Origin: Ehretia macrophylla
Taxonomy: Eukaryota > Streptophyta > Magnoliopsida > Boraginales > Ehretiaceae
Assembly (NCBI GenBank): GCA_037974665.1
Contig: CM075764.1
Span: 82,793,825 to 82,857,824 of the forward strand
Reading direction: 5' to 3'
Length of the DNA: 64,000 nucleotides
A program made the translations under genes and the position numbers. Positions 12,570 through 25,300 of the stretch are shown piece by piece; position 1 is the first letter of the stretch, and each line of letters starts with the position of its first letter. The notes below the pieces were generated by a model. The model did not search any database. It worked only from the letters and a program-made list of their open reading frames with translations, and had not been told where the DNA came from.

Positions 12570-13855
12570 ACACTCATCTTCGCATAAGATGGCAGTGACT
12601 TACTCTATAAACCCATATCTAAAGATATGTATTTGTTGCAGTAGAATCTCTAGGATTGCGTAGAACTTCATATTGATATTATGTAAAGTATTGTGTAATT
12701 ACTAATGTACTCATACTAGTGAGTGTTTGATTCCAGTTCATAGTGAACAAAATTTTCTTCATGTGTTTTCTTGGTGCCTTATCTTTGTGATAAGCTGGAA
12801 GAAATTGAGTATGAGTATGCTAGCACATATTGGCATCGAAAAATATGTTGACAAGTTGATGAGATTGGCTCTCTCACACGAGCAATTGCCTCTGGCACAG
12901 TAGGAGCGTGCAGAGATGAGACGATATGAGTTGGTTAGTATTCGTCGGTAAATACTATACTCATATAAGATATGTCGCCTTAAGTATTGGTTTAGAATTG
13001 GTTTCTATGACAATATTAAGATGAGACCTCTTATTTGTATATGTTATAATTAAAAACTGACATGAGGTCGATATGGATTCCCACGGTCCATATAACTTGT
13101 TTATAGCCAGAGGTGAAACCTTGATTACTAGGTGTATTAAGTTCAAGGATTCATGTTAGTTTCTGAGTGATAACTAGACCAAGATCTGTACGGTGTTTGA
13201 TTTTGGTAAAGACATACGCCCCTTTTTTAAGGGAAGTCACACTGTAACACATGTTTCATACCATGTGTGCTTTGCGACCATAAAAGGTAGTGGGTGAATG
13301 AAACCCTGTTTCACCACTGTGTGAGTCCTTGAAGCAATAAATGCTTCTTCGGGATACCCTTAGTGACCTACGCTCATATTCTAATAGGTCAAGTTCAATG
13401 TTAGCTACTTTGGTATGTTGCCTAAAGATCACGTTAGATTCGATCATATGGGACATGTCCAGGAAAGCAGTTGACTTGATTTAGAAGGATATTGAGCGAA
13501 GGGAAGACTGTTCGTATCTAGCGCTACATGTGTTCATTGGTCGACCAGTTATACAATATTTGTGATTGAATATAACTATGAATACATGTTTGAGATTTAA
13601 AGGTCAAACATAGCCTACGAGGGATAAGGTGTGTATTGACTGATGTGAACTAAAATAGGTCTAGGGTACAGCAATACATTTTCTTCTATTGAAGACCGTA
13701 GTTCCCATGTCATTCTTAATAGGTGCATGGTCTGAGATTCCACTTGTTGTGTGCTCGCGGGTCGCACGACTTATTTGCCCGTATGAATTTGGTGATAGTT
13801 CCCAACAAGGTCATGAAGAGAGATAGTGGTAGATAAGGGTCTACCCATCTTGTGT
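12570..13855 (+). other. Pol end and 3' non-coding part of element A
   Basis: The first about 70 bases continue the broken pol frame from before the solo LTR. The rest has no recognisable gene. It runs to the purine tract at 13856-13865 (GAGTGGGAGA), which primes the + strand directly before the 3' LTR. Confidence 0.6.
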
Positions 13856-13865
13856 GAGTGGGAGA

Positions 13866-14276
13866 TGTTGGATTTTGGGGCTGGGTTGCCCAATATGGGT
13901 TGACTTGGCCCGACCCATGTTTGTATGGGTCATGGAAAGTTATAGAAATAACTTCCAAACCTATTTCTAATAAAGGTAATTAAAAATAGAAAAGAATTGA
14001 GCGTATCAGTTCTTGAAACATAGAAGACAGTGAGTCTTCTTCAATGGTTTTTTCCCTCTCTCAATCTCTCTCAAATTCACCATGTTTACTGCGTGTAAAC
14101 AGCAGGCTTTTAAGTTGTGGCTATATAATCCAAGATCGAACATGTATTTTGGACTCCGATTCACGGTTGTTTAACGGTGGAACCAACATGGCTAATTCCT
14201 ACAGACTCTTCCGCATACTACGAGGTTAGTATTCTATTCAGTTTATGAAGATCCGTATTCTTTATTAAGTTCTTCA
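13866..14276 (+). repeat. 3' LTR of element A
   Basis: TGTTGGATTTTGGGG to TTCTTCA, 411 bp, same length as the 5' LTR. Followed by CTAAA. Confidence 0.92.
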
Positions 14277-14423
14277 CTAAATTTTTCCCCTTGTCCATAT
14301 TTAGGTGGGCTGCTCATTCTTGTCCTGTCTTGTTCTTGGCTTAATATTTGTTTATACTTGCTGTTTTACTTCTCAACTCAATTCTGAGTGCTTTATTTCT
14401 GTTCTATTTTTCTCCTACTGTAG

Positions 14424-14549
14424 GTAGCTTCTGGAACCAAGGGCGGGTCAAGTGGATCCCTTGTGATTGATTGGCAAGGCAGAACAGTTGCCTTGAATGC
14501 TGGGAGCAAATCGTCAAGTGCTTCAGTGTTTTTTCTACCATTAGAACGA
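14424..14549 (+). pseudogene. DEG7: DEG7-like protease exon with catalytic-serine region
   Basis: A 42-codon open segment preceded by a pyrimidine-rich tract and TACTGTAG. The translation begins [12 protein letters not shown] and continues [28 protein letters not shown]. This is the distinctive serine-protease segment of plant DEG7 (Deg/HtrA family), a plastid protease whose family protects and repairs photosystem II. The active-site Ser is expected in the G-S-S-G-S stretch (14445-14459). The Pro I expect after GS is Leu here. The exon ends at CGA followed by GCGAGT, so the donor would be GC rather than GT. Element A interrupts the upstream intron. I call it a pseudogene because of the stop in the next exon; the family assignment is from memory. 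Confidence 0.72.
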
Positions 14550-15418
14550 GCGAGTACTTTTAATGGAATTTTCTAAAGTTTATTTGCAGTGGTTCTGTTT
14601 GATGTGAAGTATAGGGCTTTCCCTGATGTTGTTAGCTCTCACTAATTGCCATCAATTTAATTCTGTAATATCTAAATTGGAACCTAATAGGACCCTTAAG
14701 CTATGAAAGTAGGGGTTCAAAACATGTTTGCCATTATTGTTCAATGCCCATTCATGCTAGGTCGTATCATGGAAAAAGAAAATTTTGATAAGTTGATATG
14801 TAAAATGCACAAAATACTTTTCAACAATAGGATTTGGCAAGTTGTGATTTCATCTCTTAAGTAAGATTTGAATAGCATTCTTGCTACAGACTTTCATATG
14901 ATGCCTGCTGAGAAAGGATTGCAGTTCTGAGCAAGGCTAATGATCTGCTTCCTGGTGAGGCTATCTTCCTAAAATATGAATTTTGACTGGGATTGAGAAA
15001 AGGTTAACTTTTGCAAGCATCCTAGAATCATGTCTTTTGCCATGCTCTTTTTGCATGCAATGCCTTTTGTTTGAGGTCTAAGTCAGTGACCTGCAGTTGG
15101 CTTCACTTACTTTACCTTGCCATTCTGCTTAATATTTGGCTTATATCTAACTCCGATTTTTATCTTTTATTTTTAGACTGACTTAGTCTCACAGATGTAG
15201 GTATTTCGATGTATGAATTTTTAATGAGACTCATACTAGTGGCTGTGATTACTTGTTCAAGGTTGGAATGAGGCATTACAACCTATATAATATGTTATGG
15301 AAGCTTATTAACCATTTCTTATATTTAAATAATGAAACTTCAATTTTATGTTTTTGGATCAACCTTTAAGTGCAATAGATATACCCGATTACTAATTTTG
15401 GCTTAATGTGGGTTTCAG

Positions 15419-15508
15419 GTTATAAGGGCATTAAAATTTTTAAAGGAAACAGGAGATTCTTCGACAAAAATATAGGAGACAGTCACCATTCCTCGTGGTA
15501 CACTTCAA
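15419..15508 (+). pseudogene. DEG7: DEG7-like protease exon with in-frame TAG
   Basis: A 90-nt segment between TTTCAG (ends 15418) and GTATGT (from 15509). Its frame joins the 14424-14549 exon without a shift: VIRALKFLKETGDSSTKI, stop, ETVTIPRGTLQ. The IPRGTLQ end is typical of DEG7. The stop is TAG at 15473-15475, where Trp is expected, so a single G-to-A change (TGG to TAG) explains it. The intron between the exons is 869 bp. The next exon is not found before element B at 15774 or in 33315-33981. Either the gene is dead, or the allele or assembly carries an error at this base. Confidence 0.72.
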
Positions 15509-16516
15509 GTATGTTTTTTATTTTGCTCAACAGTGCTTCGTTGTTCTTTCTTCCCTTTTTTCTCTTTTTTTTGGTGGGTGTGTGGGTAAAGATTACATTG
15601 TGTAGTATTAGCACATCTTGGTGGATAGTGAAGTAGATTGTTAGATTTGATTAATTCAAGTGGGTGGGGTTCCATAATCCCACTGACTTGTCTACATCAA
15701 TGTGATTATTTCCATACTAAGAATTTGTAAACTTGAATATTTTCTAGATTTGATTACTTCAGAAAATTCATTCTAAAAGTACTAGCCACCATTATAGATC
15801 ATGTCACTAGATATACATATGTTGGATTCAAGATCGAGAAAGACATGCATAGATAACTTGCTATGGCCGAAATGGTCGAAAATGACTAGGCCAAATTTCA
15901 AAAAATTTCTAGCTAACATCAACATACATTCTTTCATCCATGTCCATATACTAGTAAAGCTCATAAACATATATATATATATATATATATATATCAACAA
16001 TATATATAATCAAAGGGTGGTACAAGGTATACCTCTTGTAGTCAACTTTGGAAAAGGTGAAGATGAAAGATTAGCCCTTGAACCCTTCTAACTTGAAGGC
16101 CCTAGTTGGTCCACCAAGCATCCAAAACTCTACCACTACTTGAAGATTAAATGTGCTAGTATATCTTCAAGCTTTGAAACTATGTATGAATGTTACTAAA
16201 CAAAACAAGAAAACTTTCTTTCCTTTTTTGGCTATGGCCGAAACTTGCAAGGGAAAAAGTTAAAGTTTTCTTTGCTTCTATGTTGGTTATGTCGTGTGAG
16301 TGAGAGGCCTTACATGAGAGAGAAATATGTTGTCAATTCTATATTATAATGAACCATCATCATAATAGATGACCAATCACATTTGTCACCTTTTTTGAGA
16401 AGCCATGCAAGCCTTTTGATCTTAATGATTAGCATTAGATGATACGATGACAACCTTCTCTCTCCTCCTAGGCTTGGCCGAAAAATGCAAGTCGATGGAA
16501 AGAGAATGTTGTCTTC

Positions 16517-16558
<42 letters not shown>

Positions 16559-16940
16559 CTCATATATATATATATATATAATCCTACTCTATTAGATAGC
16601 CAATCACAATTGCTTTCTTATAAAGTTAAAGTCATGCAAATCCTAGGATTATAATCATTACATTCCAAAGGTTAACTTTATTTTCTCTCTTGACACTTGG
16701 CAAAAAGGTTCTATCATCAAAAGCAATGGTCAAGATTCTTTTGTCTTTATTCAAAAGTTAATCTTATCCATCAATTTCAAATTCAAATGACTAGGATTGA
16801 TGACATGGACAATCCTACATCTCACATGTCACATGTCAATGCCCAATCATTAATTTGTGTCTTTTCATTTAATGACTAGGATGATGACGTGATATTTCAC
16901 AAATTACATTATAATGACACATACACGTATATATAAACAC

Positions 16941-16942
<2 letters not shown>

Positions 16943-17008
<66 letters not shown>

Positions 17009-17014
17009 TTTTAA
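16943..17014. repeat. (AT)n microsatellite plus T run
   Basis: TA repeats to about 17000, then a T run. Same LTR position as the tracts at 5847 and 32010. Confidence 0.88.
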
Positions 17015-17599
17015 TTTTATTTTTTTTTATTTTTTTTATATTTGCCCATTCTAATCTCTATTAGAATAAACACATTGAAACTACTTTTTAATAATTGCAG
17101 TTTAGCCCCAAAAGTTTTGGTAATTACAATTTGATCCTAAAACTTTTCAAAATTATACTTTTGGCTCAATTACCAACATAGATGACTCTTAACACCTTAT
17201 AGCCACCAACCACATTATACAAGCTTCCGGTGAACTTATTCATGATACTTATTAGTGTGTGACCTTCTTGATTCATAATCGCATACCGATGAGGGACCGA
17301 TAAACCTCCTTATCTATTTCAAAAATGTCTCTGCCATTTACCGAAATACCCTCATGCTCATGAATGACGCACTAGCAACGAACGTATCATGAGAATGTAA
17401 ACGATAATGAAGACAATGTCTTTTATGAATCTATTTAACCATCAAGAATTTGCGTGTAGTCCGATCCTTCTATTAAGAATACCCCGATTAGGAAAGGACC
17501 ATGAAATGGTTAAGTCCACATCCGATACTATGTATAAATCTGAATTGGTGAAACGAGAGATGACTACCATGGAAAAACCCCTTTCCATCACTTCATACG

Positions 17600-20500
17600 T
17601 GTGACACCCCGAACCCAGCACTTCATTAATTGCATTCATTAAATGTTTAACTTAGATGTAATTTAGCTAATTATTTCATTTTTTTATATTTCCATAAATA
17701 CAAATATTTCTTTTCATGCATTTTATATTTTTATAAAATACTACATATTTTTAGGGGATTATAGCCCCTGACCGTGCGTGCATTGTATATCGGGATCAAC
17801 GGAAAAAAATTCACGAAATGTCTTATGAATAGTACTAGCGGGATTTTTTCAGATTTTTCAGATTTTTGGCATTTTATTTTGCTAAAATTTAACCACCCAA
17901 ATGACCCATTTACCCTTACTAAAATACCCTATTTGCTTGACCTACCCTTTGACCATCTCATGAGAATATTATAAGCCAAAAAACAAAAAAAAAGGGGTAA
18001 AAAAAATGGCCAAAAAAGAGTTACGGGAATAGTAACTTCTCAAAAAAAAAAAAATACTTCTTGCTTCATTCTTGCTTCCATTGCTTCCCAAATTGGTTGT
18101 GCTTCATCCTTAGGACCTTAAGACCATTCTTTGATCTTCAAAAGAGGTGAGGGTGCATTCTATTTTTGTATTAAATTCAATTAAAGTTTGTGTTATTATT
18201 TTTGTGATATAATATTGTAGTGGTTTAATGCTTGTTCCGTTGCTTCTTATATGCTCTAATGACTTCATAGAATATATTTGATAGTTTAAAATGCTTGTTT
18301 AATACTTGAAAATGAAAATGACACTTGGGGAAGATGATGAATAGTGCCAAACTAGGGTTTCCAAAAAAAGTTACAATTTAATTCGATTTAAGGTTTCTAG
18401 TAGTTGCTAATTAGGTCCATAAGCGTGGAAAAAATGTTAATTGCACTTGCTATGTTCAAAATTTGAGAAATTTGATCAAAATAGGCTACTTTAATAAGGG
18501 GTTTCGGGGTTAACTTGAATCCGGGCACGTTTCGAGGTTATGGCTAGTCTTTATTAAGTATTGAAACCTTAGAAGTGTTTTCGTTTCGCTTGTTTGGGTT
18601 CCGAAATTGGTACTTGTAGTGTAAATCCACAAAGAGGCATTTTTGGTGTTTTCGTGTACTTGTACTCTAGGTTATGATTTGGAGGTTCTAAATGAGGTAT
18701 TTAGGTATCCTTAGATTGGTAGGATGATTAGCTACCTTAACTTGATCATTGAATTCCGGTAGGAAGCTAAATAGCCTAGTTGAACAAAGGGGAAATGAAT
18801 AAATTAATTGCTTTAGTACTTGTATTGTTTTGTAGTTGCTCCTAGCATGTTTAAATGCTATTCTAAGGTATGTGTGAGCTTTTGGTTAAGTTTTGTGAAA
18901 AGTATAATATTGACCCCTTTGTGTTCGCATAGTTAATTTCATGACAATTGCTTTATAATTGAGTAATTAAATGTTTATATGCCTTTGTGTAGTGTACGTA
19001 TTATAGTAGTGAAGTCTCGTGAATTAAGTTGCTTGGTTTACATGGCTTTGGTTGAGTATGAATTTAGAATGGACTAAAGGACCTAGCAATGAACCATGGT
19101 AATAATTGTTGTTAGTTGATTCTTGATTGATTGTATAAATGTTTAAATGGACTTATGTAACAAGTTTATCTATCCATTGAAGTTGTGAGTTAAGTAATAT
19201 CAATACTAGTTAAAGATTGAGTAAACATGTTTATATTGCTTATTAATTGCATTATATGTGTAAAGATACGCTTATATAACTTATTGGTTCAATGTTATAT
19301 AGTGTTTCTACTTATATGAATTATCATGTCTATGTATATGTTATTTATTATGCTATTGTCTTTCTTTGATACTTGGAAATTAAAGAATGTTGCATATTGA
19401 GTTTATGTATTGTTCAAATATTGATTAGAATGATTGTTAAACCATGAAATATATTGTTAGTTACGTGAATTAAAGGAAATCAAATAGAGTTGGATAAAAT
19501 TAATAGCTTTATGAACTAGCTTTAGTTGACAATAAGAAATCACTTCTTATGCATATAGTTGATTGTATCAGGTAGTGATAATTGAAGGGAATTGATGCTT
19601 TTGGAGAATATTGAGGGAATCTTGGCTTAATTCGCGCAGGTTTGACTTCCTAAAAGGTGAGGGATCATTTCTATGTGCATTCTATGTGTCTTATCTTGTT
19701 ATATGCTAAATATTCGATACTAAGTGATTTAAGTGTTTTAGTTGGATTAGTTTAGCAATTATAGACTAATGAATGTATCATATTTCATCGTATGACGTGA
19801 TTGATGATGTGTGTGTTCGAGGACAACCTCTTTTGTTGTCCTCCTTGTTTGTATATTGGCTTATTTTGTTATATTGTTATTATTATTGCTTCCTGTGTTA
19901 TCGAGTCAATGGTTGCGCAACCTTATCGTCGGGGCGGATGCGATGGGCCTCTCTGGGCGGCAGCAGGCTTGCCAGGGTTGGTTGCTCTAGCTCCGTACCC
20001 TATTCCCTCATTCGCCTGGTCTAGAAATTGTCAGGGGGTGTTGGGTCGTAAGATTGGGTACATCCAGAGTACCCTTTGGTGTTTGGGATACCGACATATC
20101 ATGATCGAGACATGGTTCGTGGATCGAGAATCGAAGACTTGGAGTGATAAGGGTTATTGATCGTATCCTTTTTAAAGTGTGGAATTAGAATTGTTATCCA
20201 TTGTTTATTTATTGTATTAAATGTGTTAAGTTGCTGCATTGCACGAACCCCCGGTATATTGTTCCCGTTTCCCCTTCCTCGCTAAGTATACATGTTGTAT
20301 ACTCACCCTTGATTCTAACACCTTTCAGGTTTAGTGCTATCAGAGGTAGAAAAGAAGGTTTGAGAGTTTCGTGATTGATTATGCTGGCTTACGTGGATTG
20401 TCATTGAATACAGTTTTGTAATTGTAAAGTTAAAATTAGAATGTATTGATAGTTGCGAATGGCTTGTAATGTTGTAATAACTTGTAATCTTTACTTTATT

Positions 20501-20886
20501 GTCTAATAGCTGCATGCTTGCATGTTTTGACTGATTGACGGACTTAAATTATAAGAAAGAAAACTAGTTAATGTTAGAGTGGTATGATAAGTGAGATTAT
20601 AATCATGAACCTTTAACAGTTAATGAATGCATGCTTGTATGTTTGATGTTTAAATTAGTCTAAAGTTCGGATGGCTTTGAGACGGGACATGGTTGGAGTT
20701 GGAGTTGGATGAGGATGATGTGGGTTATATTTGTGGCTTTATTTACTGTTTACAGGTATCCAGTTAGTCCTATAAACAGGGAAAATTTCGTCCGTTTTTC
20801 CTAAATTTTGTGACTGGGTTTGGTATTGGGATGAGTATAGATTGTTTAATAGAACTTCTGGTTTCGTGAGGAGGCAGGGTATTACA
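17600..20886 (+). repeat. 5' LTR of element C
   Basis: TATA-like ATATTATAAG at 17966, donor-like AGAG|GTGAGGG at 18146/18147, the 12-bp palindrome GGTTGCGCAACC at 19911-19922, a conserved block GATGGGCCTCTCTGGG at about 19942, hairpin AGTATAC/GTATACT at 20285-20303, and acceptor-like CTTTCAG|G at 20328. Confidence 0.92.
18147..20328 (+). other. Putative LTR intron (element C, 5' LTR)
   Basis: 2182 bp from GTGAGGG to CCTTTCAG. A second acceptor/donor pair inside (GCAG| at 19639, AAAAG|GTGAGGG at 19656/19657) could define a 17-nt micro-exon. Inference from splice-site consensus shared across nine LTRs. Confidence 0.45.
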
Positions 20887-22333
20887 GGTGGTATCAGAGC
20901 TTAGATGCTCTCAGCCGGGATAGGGTCTTCGGACTGTTGGGTAGTAAACCTCAAGTGCGTGCTTGTGAAATGTATCTTGATTAGGTGTATGCTTCGTGTG
21001 CCTTGAGAATGTGAGTGTCTTTTGTGCAATCTTGTATCCTGAACTTTATATGTGATCTATGTGATAGTGATGTGTACTGTGTGTTAAATACTTGTCAAGT
21101 GTAGTGATATAGCTAATCATGAATCGAATTGATCTCATGAATCGCTACTTGCTTGAAATGTTGATTGTAACGTGTATACTTGAGTGTCTCGGCATAGTTG
21201 TGTTGTGAATTGTATTCATTGCATGTGGCTTATATTTGAACTGTCTTGTTGATTAACTTTGTGTTATAAAACTTATGGTTATATAATAGCTTGTGTGATA
21301 TATGTCATAATCTCCTGATATATGAACATTACATCAATAACATTATGTGATATCTTGGCATTCATGCATTGTCCCCTTAAACCGGTAAGTAAGCATTCTC
21401 CCCTGAAAGAGATGGCCATTGATGCTGACTGGTGAGAGAATAAAGGTTCAACCGGCAATTGGGATCAGTGAAGGGATTTGATGCCCCAAGGTTAAATTTG
21501 GACTCTCTTGGCACTTCTTAAACGGTACTTTTTGGCTGGAACTTCTATTTGGGAATCTCGGATAGATCTTCTAGTTGGCGTCATATATGGAGGTCTTATT
21601 TGATACTCTTATTCAAAAGAATTCATGTTTATGAGTATTGGTCAGTATTCTTTGCGCACACTCCCACTTGGATTTCTTGTTCGGGATTTTACCTATAGTA
21701 CCACCTTGATATTCTTATTGGGTATTTTCTTCAGTATTTTCGTCTGGTATTCTTGCCTAGAGATTATTTGGTATTTCCTCTGGACTACTGGTATAACGAG
21801 CATATTGGAGATTCTTATATGGTGATTCATAATTAGAGAGATTCTTATTCCAACTTCTGGATTCGTATACTTATTCGGAGCCTTTATTTGGCATCCTTAA
21901 TCAGATTTATTGGTGGTATTTTCTCAGAGTCCCAAGTTGGACATCTAATTAGGCCTTTATTTGGCAATCTTGAGCCTTTATTTGATAGTTAGAGTTGGGA
22001 TTCACCGGACTTCCTTCTTGGGAATTTCTTGATATTATCCAGGCATTTTGGATATTAGCTGCATACTCTTCTTAATGGGATTTCTTTTGGTGCTCTCTCA
22101 GCATTAGTGAATGGCCTCCTCGTGTGACATTCTTACCAGACTCCTATTGGGTATTTTCATAGGAGCCTTTATTTAGCTACCCCACTCGGGTTTCCTTCAG
22201 TGACGTTCGCTCTTCTTAGTTTCCCTCGGCATTACACTTCTTGACTTCAAGTCCGATGGAAACTGTTGCAGTTCTTGGAAGTCATTTCAGCTCAAGAAAT
22301 TGCGAGGACGCAATTTTTGTAAGGAGGGGAGGA
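20887..22333 (+). other. Non-coding interior of element C
   Basis: Begins with GG and the primer site TGGTATCAGAGC (20889-20900). From about 21490 to 22230 it consists of degenerate repeats of a unit like GGTATTCTTATTT every 20-30 bases, giving chance hydrophobic frames (for example 21625-21825). The same repeat composition, with closely matching stretches, occurs in the interior of element F on the minus strand. It ends with an inverted repeat at 22297-22316 and a purine tract. Confidence 0.85.
22297..22333 (+). other. Pre-LTR hairpin and purine tract of element C
   Basis: A perfect 8-bp inverted repeat, AAATTGCG and CGCAATTT, around AGGA at 22297-22316. It is followed by the purine tract AAGGAGGGGAGGA directly before the 3' LTR. 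The tract primes + strand synthesis; the hairpin's role is unknown. Confidence 0.8.
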
Positions 22334-25300
22334 TGTGACACCCCGAACCCAGCACTTCATTAATTGCATTCATTAAATGGTTAACTTAGATGTAATTTAG
22401 CTAATTATTTCATTTTTTTATATTTTCATAAATTAAAATATTTCTTTTCATGCATTTTATATTTTTATAAAATACTACATATTTTTAGGGGACTATAGCC
22501 CCTGACCGTGCGTGCATTGCATATCGGGATCAACGGGAAAAAATTCATGAAATGTCTGATAAATAGTACCAGCGGGATTTTTTCAGATTTTTGGCATTTT
22601 ATTTTGCTGAAATTTAATCACCCAAATGACTCATTTACCCTTACTAAAATACCCTATTTGCTTGACCTACCGTTTGACCATCTGATGAGAATATTATAAG
22701 CCAAGAAACAAAAAAAAAAAGGGTCAAAAAAATGGCAAAAAAAGAGTTACGGGAATAGTAACTTCTCAAAAAAAAAAAAAACTTCTTGCTTCCATTGCTT
22801 CCCAAATTGGTTGTGCTTCATCCTTAGGACCTTAAGACCATTCTTTGATCTTCAAAAGAGGTGAGGGTGCATTCTATTTTTGTATTAACTTCAATTAAAG
22901 TTTGTGTCATTATTTTTGTGATATAATATTGTAGTAGTTTAATACTTGTTCTGTTGCTTCTTATATGCTCTAATGACTTTATAGAATATATTTGATAGTT
23001 TAAAATGCTTGTTGAATGCTTGAAAATGAAAATGACACTTGGGGAAGATGATGAATAGTGCCAAACTAGGGTTTCCAAAAAAAGTTACAATTTAATTCGA
23101 TTCGAGGTTTCTAGTAGTTGCTAATTAGGTCCATAAGCGTGGGAAAAATGTTAATTGCACTTGCTATGTTCAAAATTTGAGAAATTTGATCAAAATAGGC
23201 TACTTTAATAAGGGTTTCGGGGTTAACTTGAATCCGGGCACGTTTCGAGGTTATGGCTAGTTTTTATTAAGTATTGAAACCTTAGAAGTATTTTCGTTTC
23301 GCTTGTTTGGGTTCCAAAATTGGTACTTGTAGTGTAAACCCACAAAGAGGCATTTTTGGTGTTTTCGTGTACTTGTGCTCTAGGTTATGATTTGAAGGTT
23401 CTAAATGAGGTATTTAGGTATTCTTAGATTGGTAGGATGGTTAGCTACCTTAACTTGATCATTGAATTCCGGTAGGAAGCTAAATAGCCTAGTTGAACAA
23501 AGGAGAAATGAATGAATTAATTGCTTTAGTACTTGTATTGTTTTGTAGTTGCTCCTAGCGTGTCTAAATGTTATTCTAAGGTATGTGTGAGCTTTTGGTT
23601 AAGTTTTGTGAAAAGTATAATATTGACCCCTTTGTGTTCACATAGTTAATTTCATGATAATTGCTTTATAATTGAGTAATTAAATTTTTATATGCCTTTG
23701 TGTAGTGTACGTATTATAGTAGTGAAGTCTTGTGAATTAAGTTGCTTGGTTTACATGGCTTTGGTTGAGTATGAATTTAGAATGGACTAAAGGAACTAGT
23801 AATGAACCATGGTAATAATTGTTGTTAGTTGATTCTTGATTGATTGGATAAATGTTTAAATGTACTTATGTAACAAGTTTATCTATTCGGAGAAGTTGTG
23901 AGTTAAGTTATATCGATTCTAGTTAAAGATTGAGTAAACATATTTATATTGCTTATTAATTGCATTATATGTGTAAAGATACGCTTATATAACTTATTGG
24001 TTAGATGTTATATAGTGTTTCTACTTATATGAATTATCATGGCTATGTATATGTTATTTATTATGCTATTGTCTTTGTTTGATACTTGGAAATTAAAGAA
24101 TGTTGCATATTGAGTTTATGTATTGTTCAAATATTGATTAGAATGATTGTTAAAGCATGAAATATATTGTTAGTTACGTGAATTAAAGGGAATCAAATAG
24201 AGTTGGAGAAAATTAATGGCGTTATGAACTAACTTTAGTTGACAATAAGAAATTACTTCTTATGCATATAGTTGATTGTATTAGGTAGTGATAATTGAAG
24301 GGAATTGATGCTTTTGGAGAATATTGAGGGAATCTTGGCTTAATTCGTGCAGGTTTGACTTCCTAAAAGGTGAGGGATCATTTCTATATGCATTCTATGT
24401 GTCTTATCTTGTTATATGCTAAATATTCGATACTAAGTGATTTAAGTGTTTTAGTTGGATTAGTTTAGCAATTATAGACTAATGAATGTATCATATTTCA
24501 TCGTATGGCGTGATTGATGATGTGTGTGCTCGAGGACAACCTCTTTTGTTGTCTTTCTTTTTTATATATCGGCTTATTTTGTTATATTGTTATTATTATT
24601 GCTTCCTGTGTTATTGAGTCAATGGTTGCGCAACCTTATCGTCCGGGCGGATGCGATGGGCCTCTCTGGGCGGCAGCGGGCTTGCCAGGGTTGGTTGCTC
24701 TAGCTCCGTACCCTATTCCCTCATTCGCTTGGTCCGGAGATTGCTAAGGGGTGTTGGGTCATAAGATTGGGTACATCCGGAGTACCCTTTGGTGTTTGGG
24801 ATGCCGGCATATCGTGATTGAGTCGTGGTTCGTGGATCGAGAATCGAAGACTTGGAGTGATAAGGGTTATCGATCGTATCCTTTTTAAAGTGTGGAATTA
24901 GAATTGTTATCCATTGTTTATTTATTGTATTAAATGTGTTAAGTTGCTGCATTGCACGAACCCCCGGTATATTGTTCCCGTTTCCCCTTCCTCGCTGAGT
25001 ATACATGTTGTATACTCACCCTCGTTTTAACACCTTTCAGGTTTAGTGCTATCAGAGGTAGAAAAGAAGGCTCGAGAGTTTCGTGATTGATTATGCTGGC
25101 TTACGTGGATTGTCATTGAATACAGTTTTGTAATTGTAAAGTTAAAATTAGAATGTATTGATAGTTGCGAATGGCTTGTAATGTTGTAATAACTTGTAAT
25201 CTTTACTTTATTGTCTAATAGCTGCATGCTTGCATGTTTTGACTGATTGACGGACTTAAATTATAAGAAAGAAAACTAGTTAATGTTAGAGTGGTATGAT

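Larger units (their letters stand above)
1107..14276 (+). mobile_element. Ty1/copia LTR retrotransposon A, decayed, with nested solo LTRs
   Basis: The 411-bp terminal repeats at 1107-1517 and 13866-14276 both start TGTTG and end TTCTTCA. The left one is followed by the primer-binding site TGGTATCAGAGCC and the right one is preceded by a purine tract. The flanking 5-mers are CTTAA (1102-1106) and CTAAA (14277-14281), a target duplication with one mismatch. The interior holds a gag remnant, then RT and RNase H remnants in copia order on the + strand. Two solo LTRs (4592-7060 and 10267-12564) are inserted in it. A hand count gives about 37 differences between the LTRs (about 91% identity), mostly transitions, so this is one of the oldest insertions here. 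It sits between flanks I assign to a DEG7-like gene. Confidence 0.9.

Noticed and set aside
12361..12663. 100-codon frame across the end of solo LTR 10267
   Set aside because: It crosses the LTR/target junction at 12564, so it cannot be an ancestral gene.
19773..20160. Open frames of 83 and 119 codons in the LTR of element C
   Set aside because: They overlap the conserved GGGCCTCTCTGGG block in different frames, and the 3' LTR copy keeps only a shorter piece. Conservation is at DNA level.
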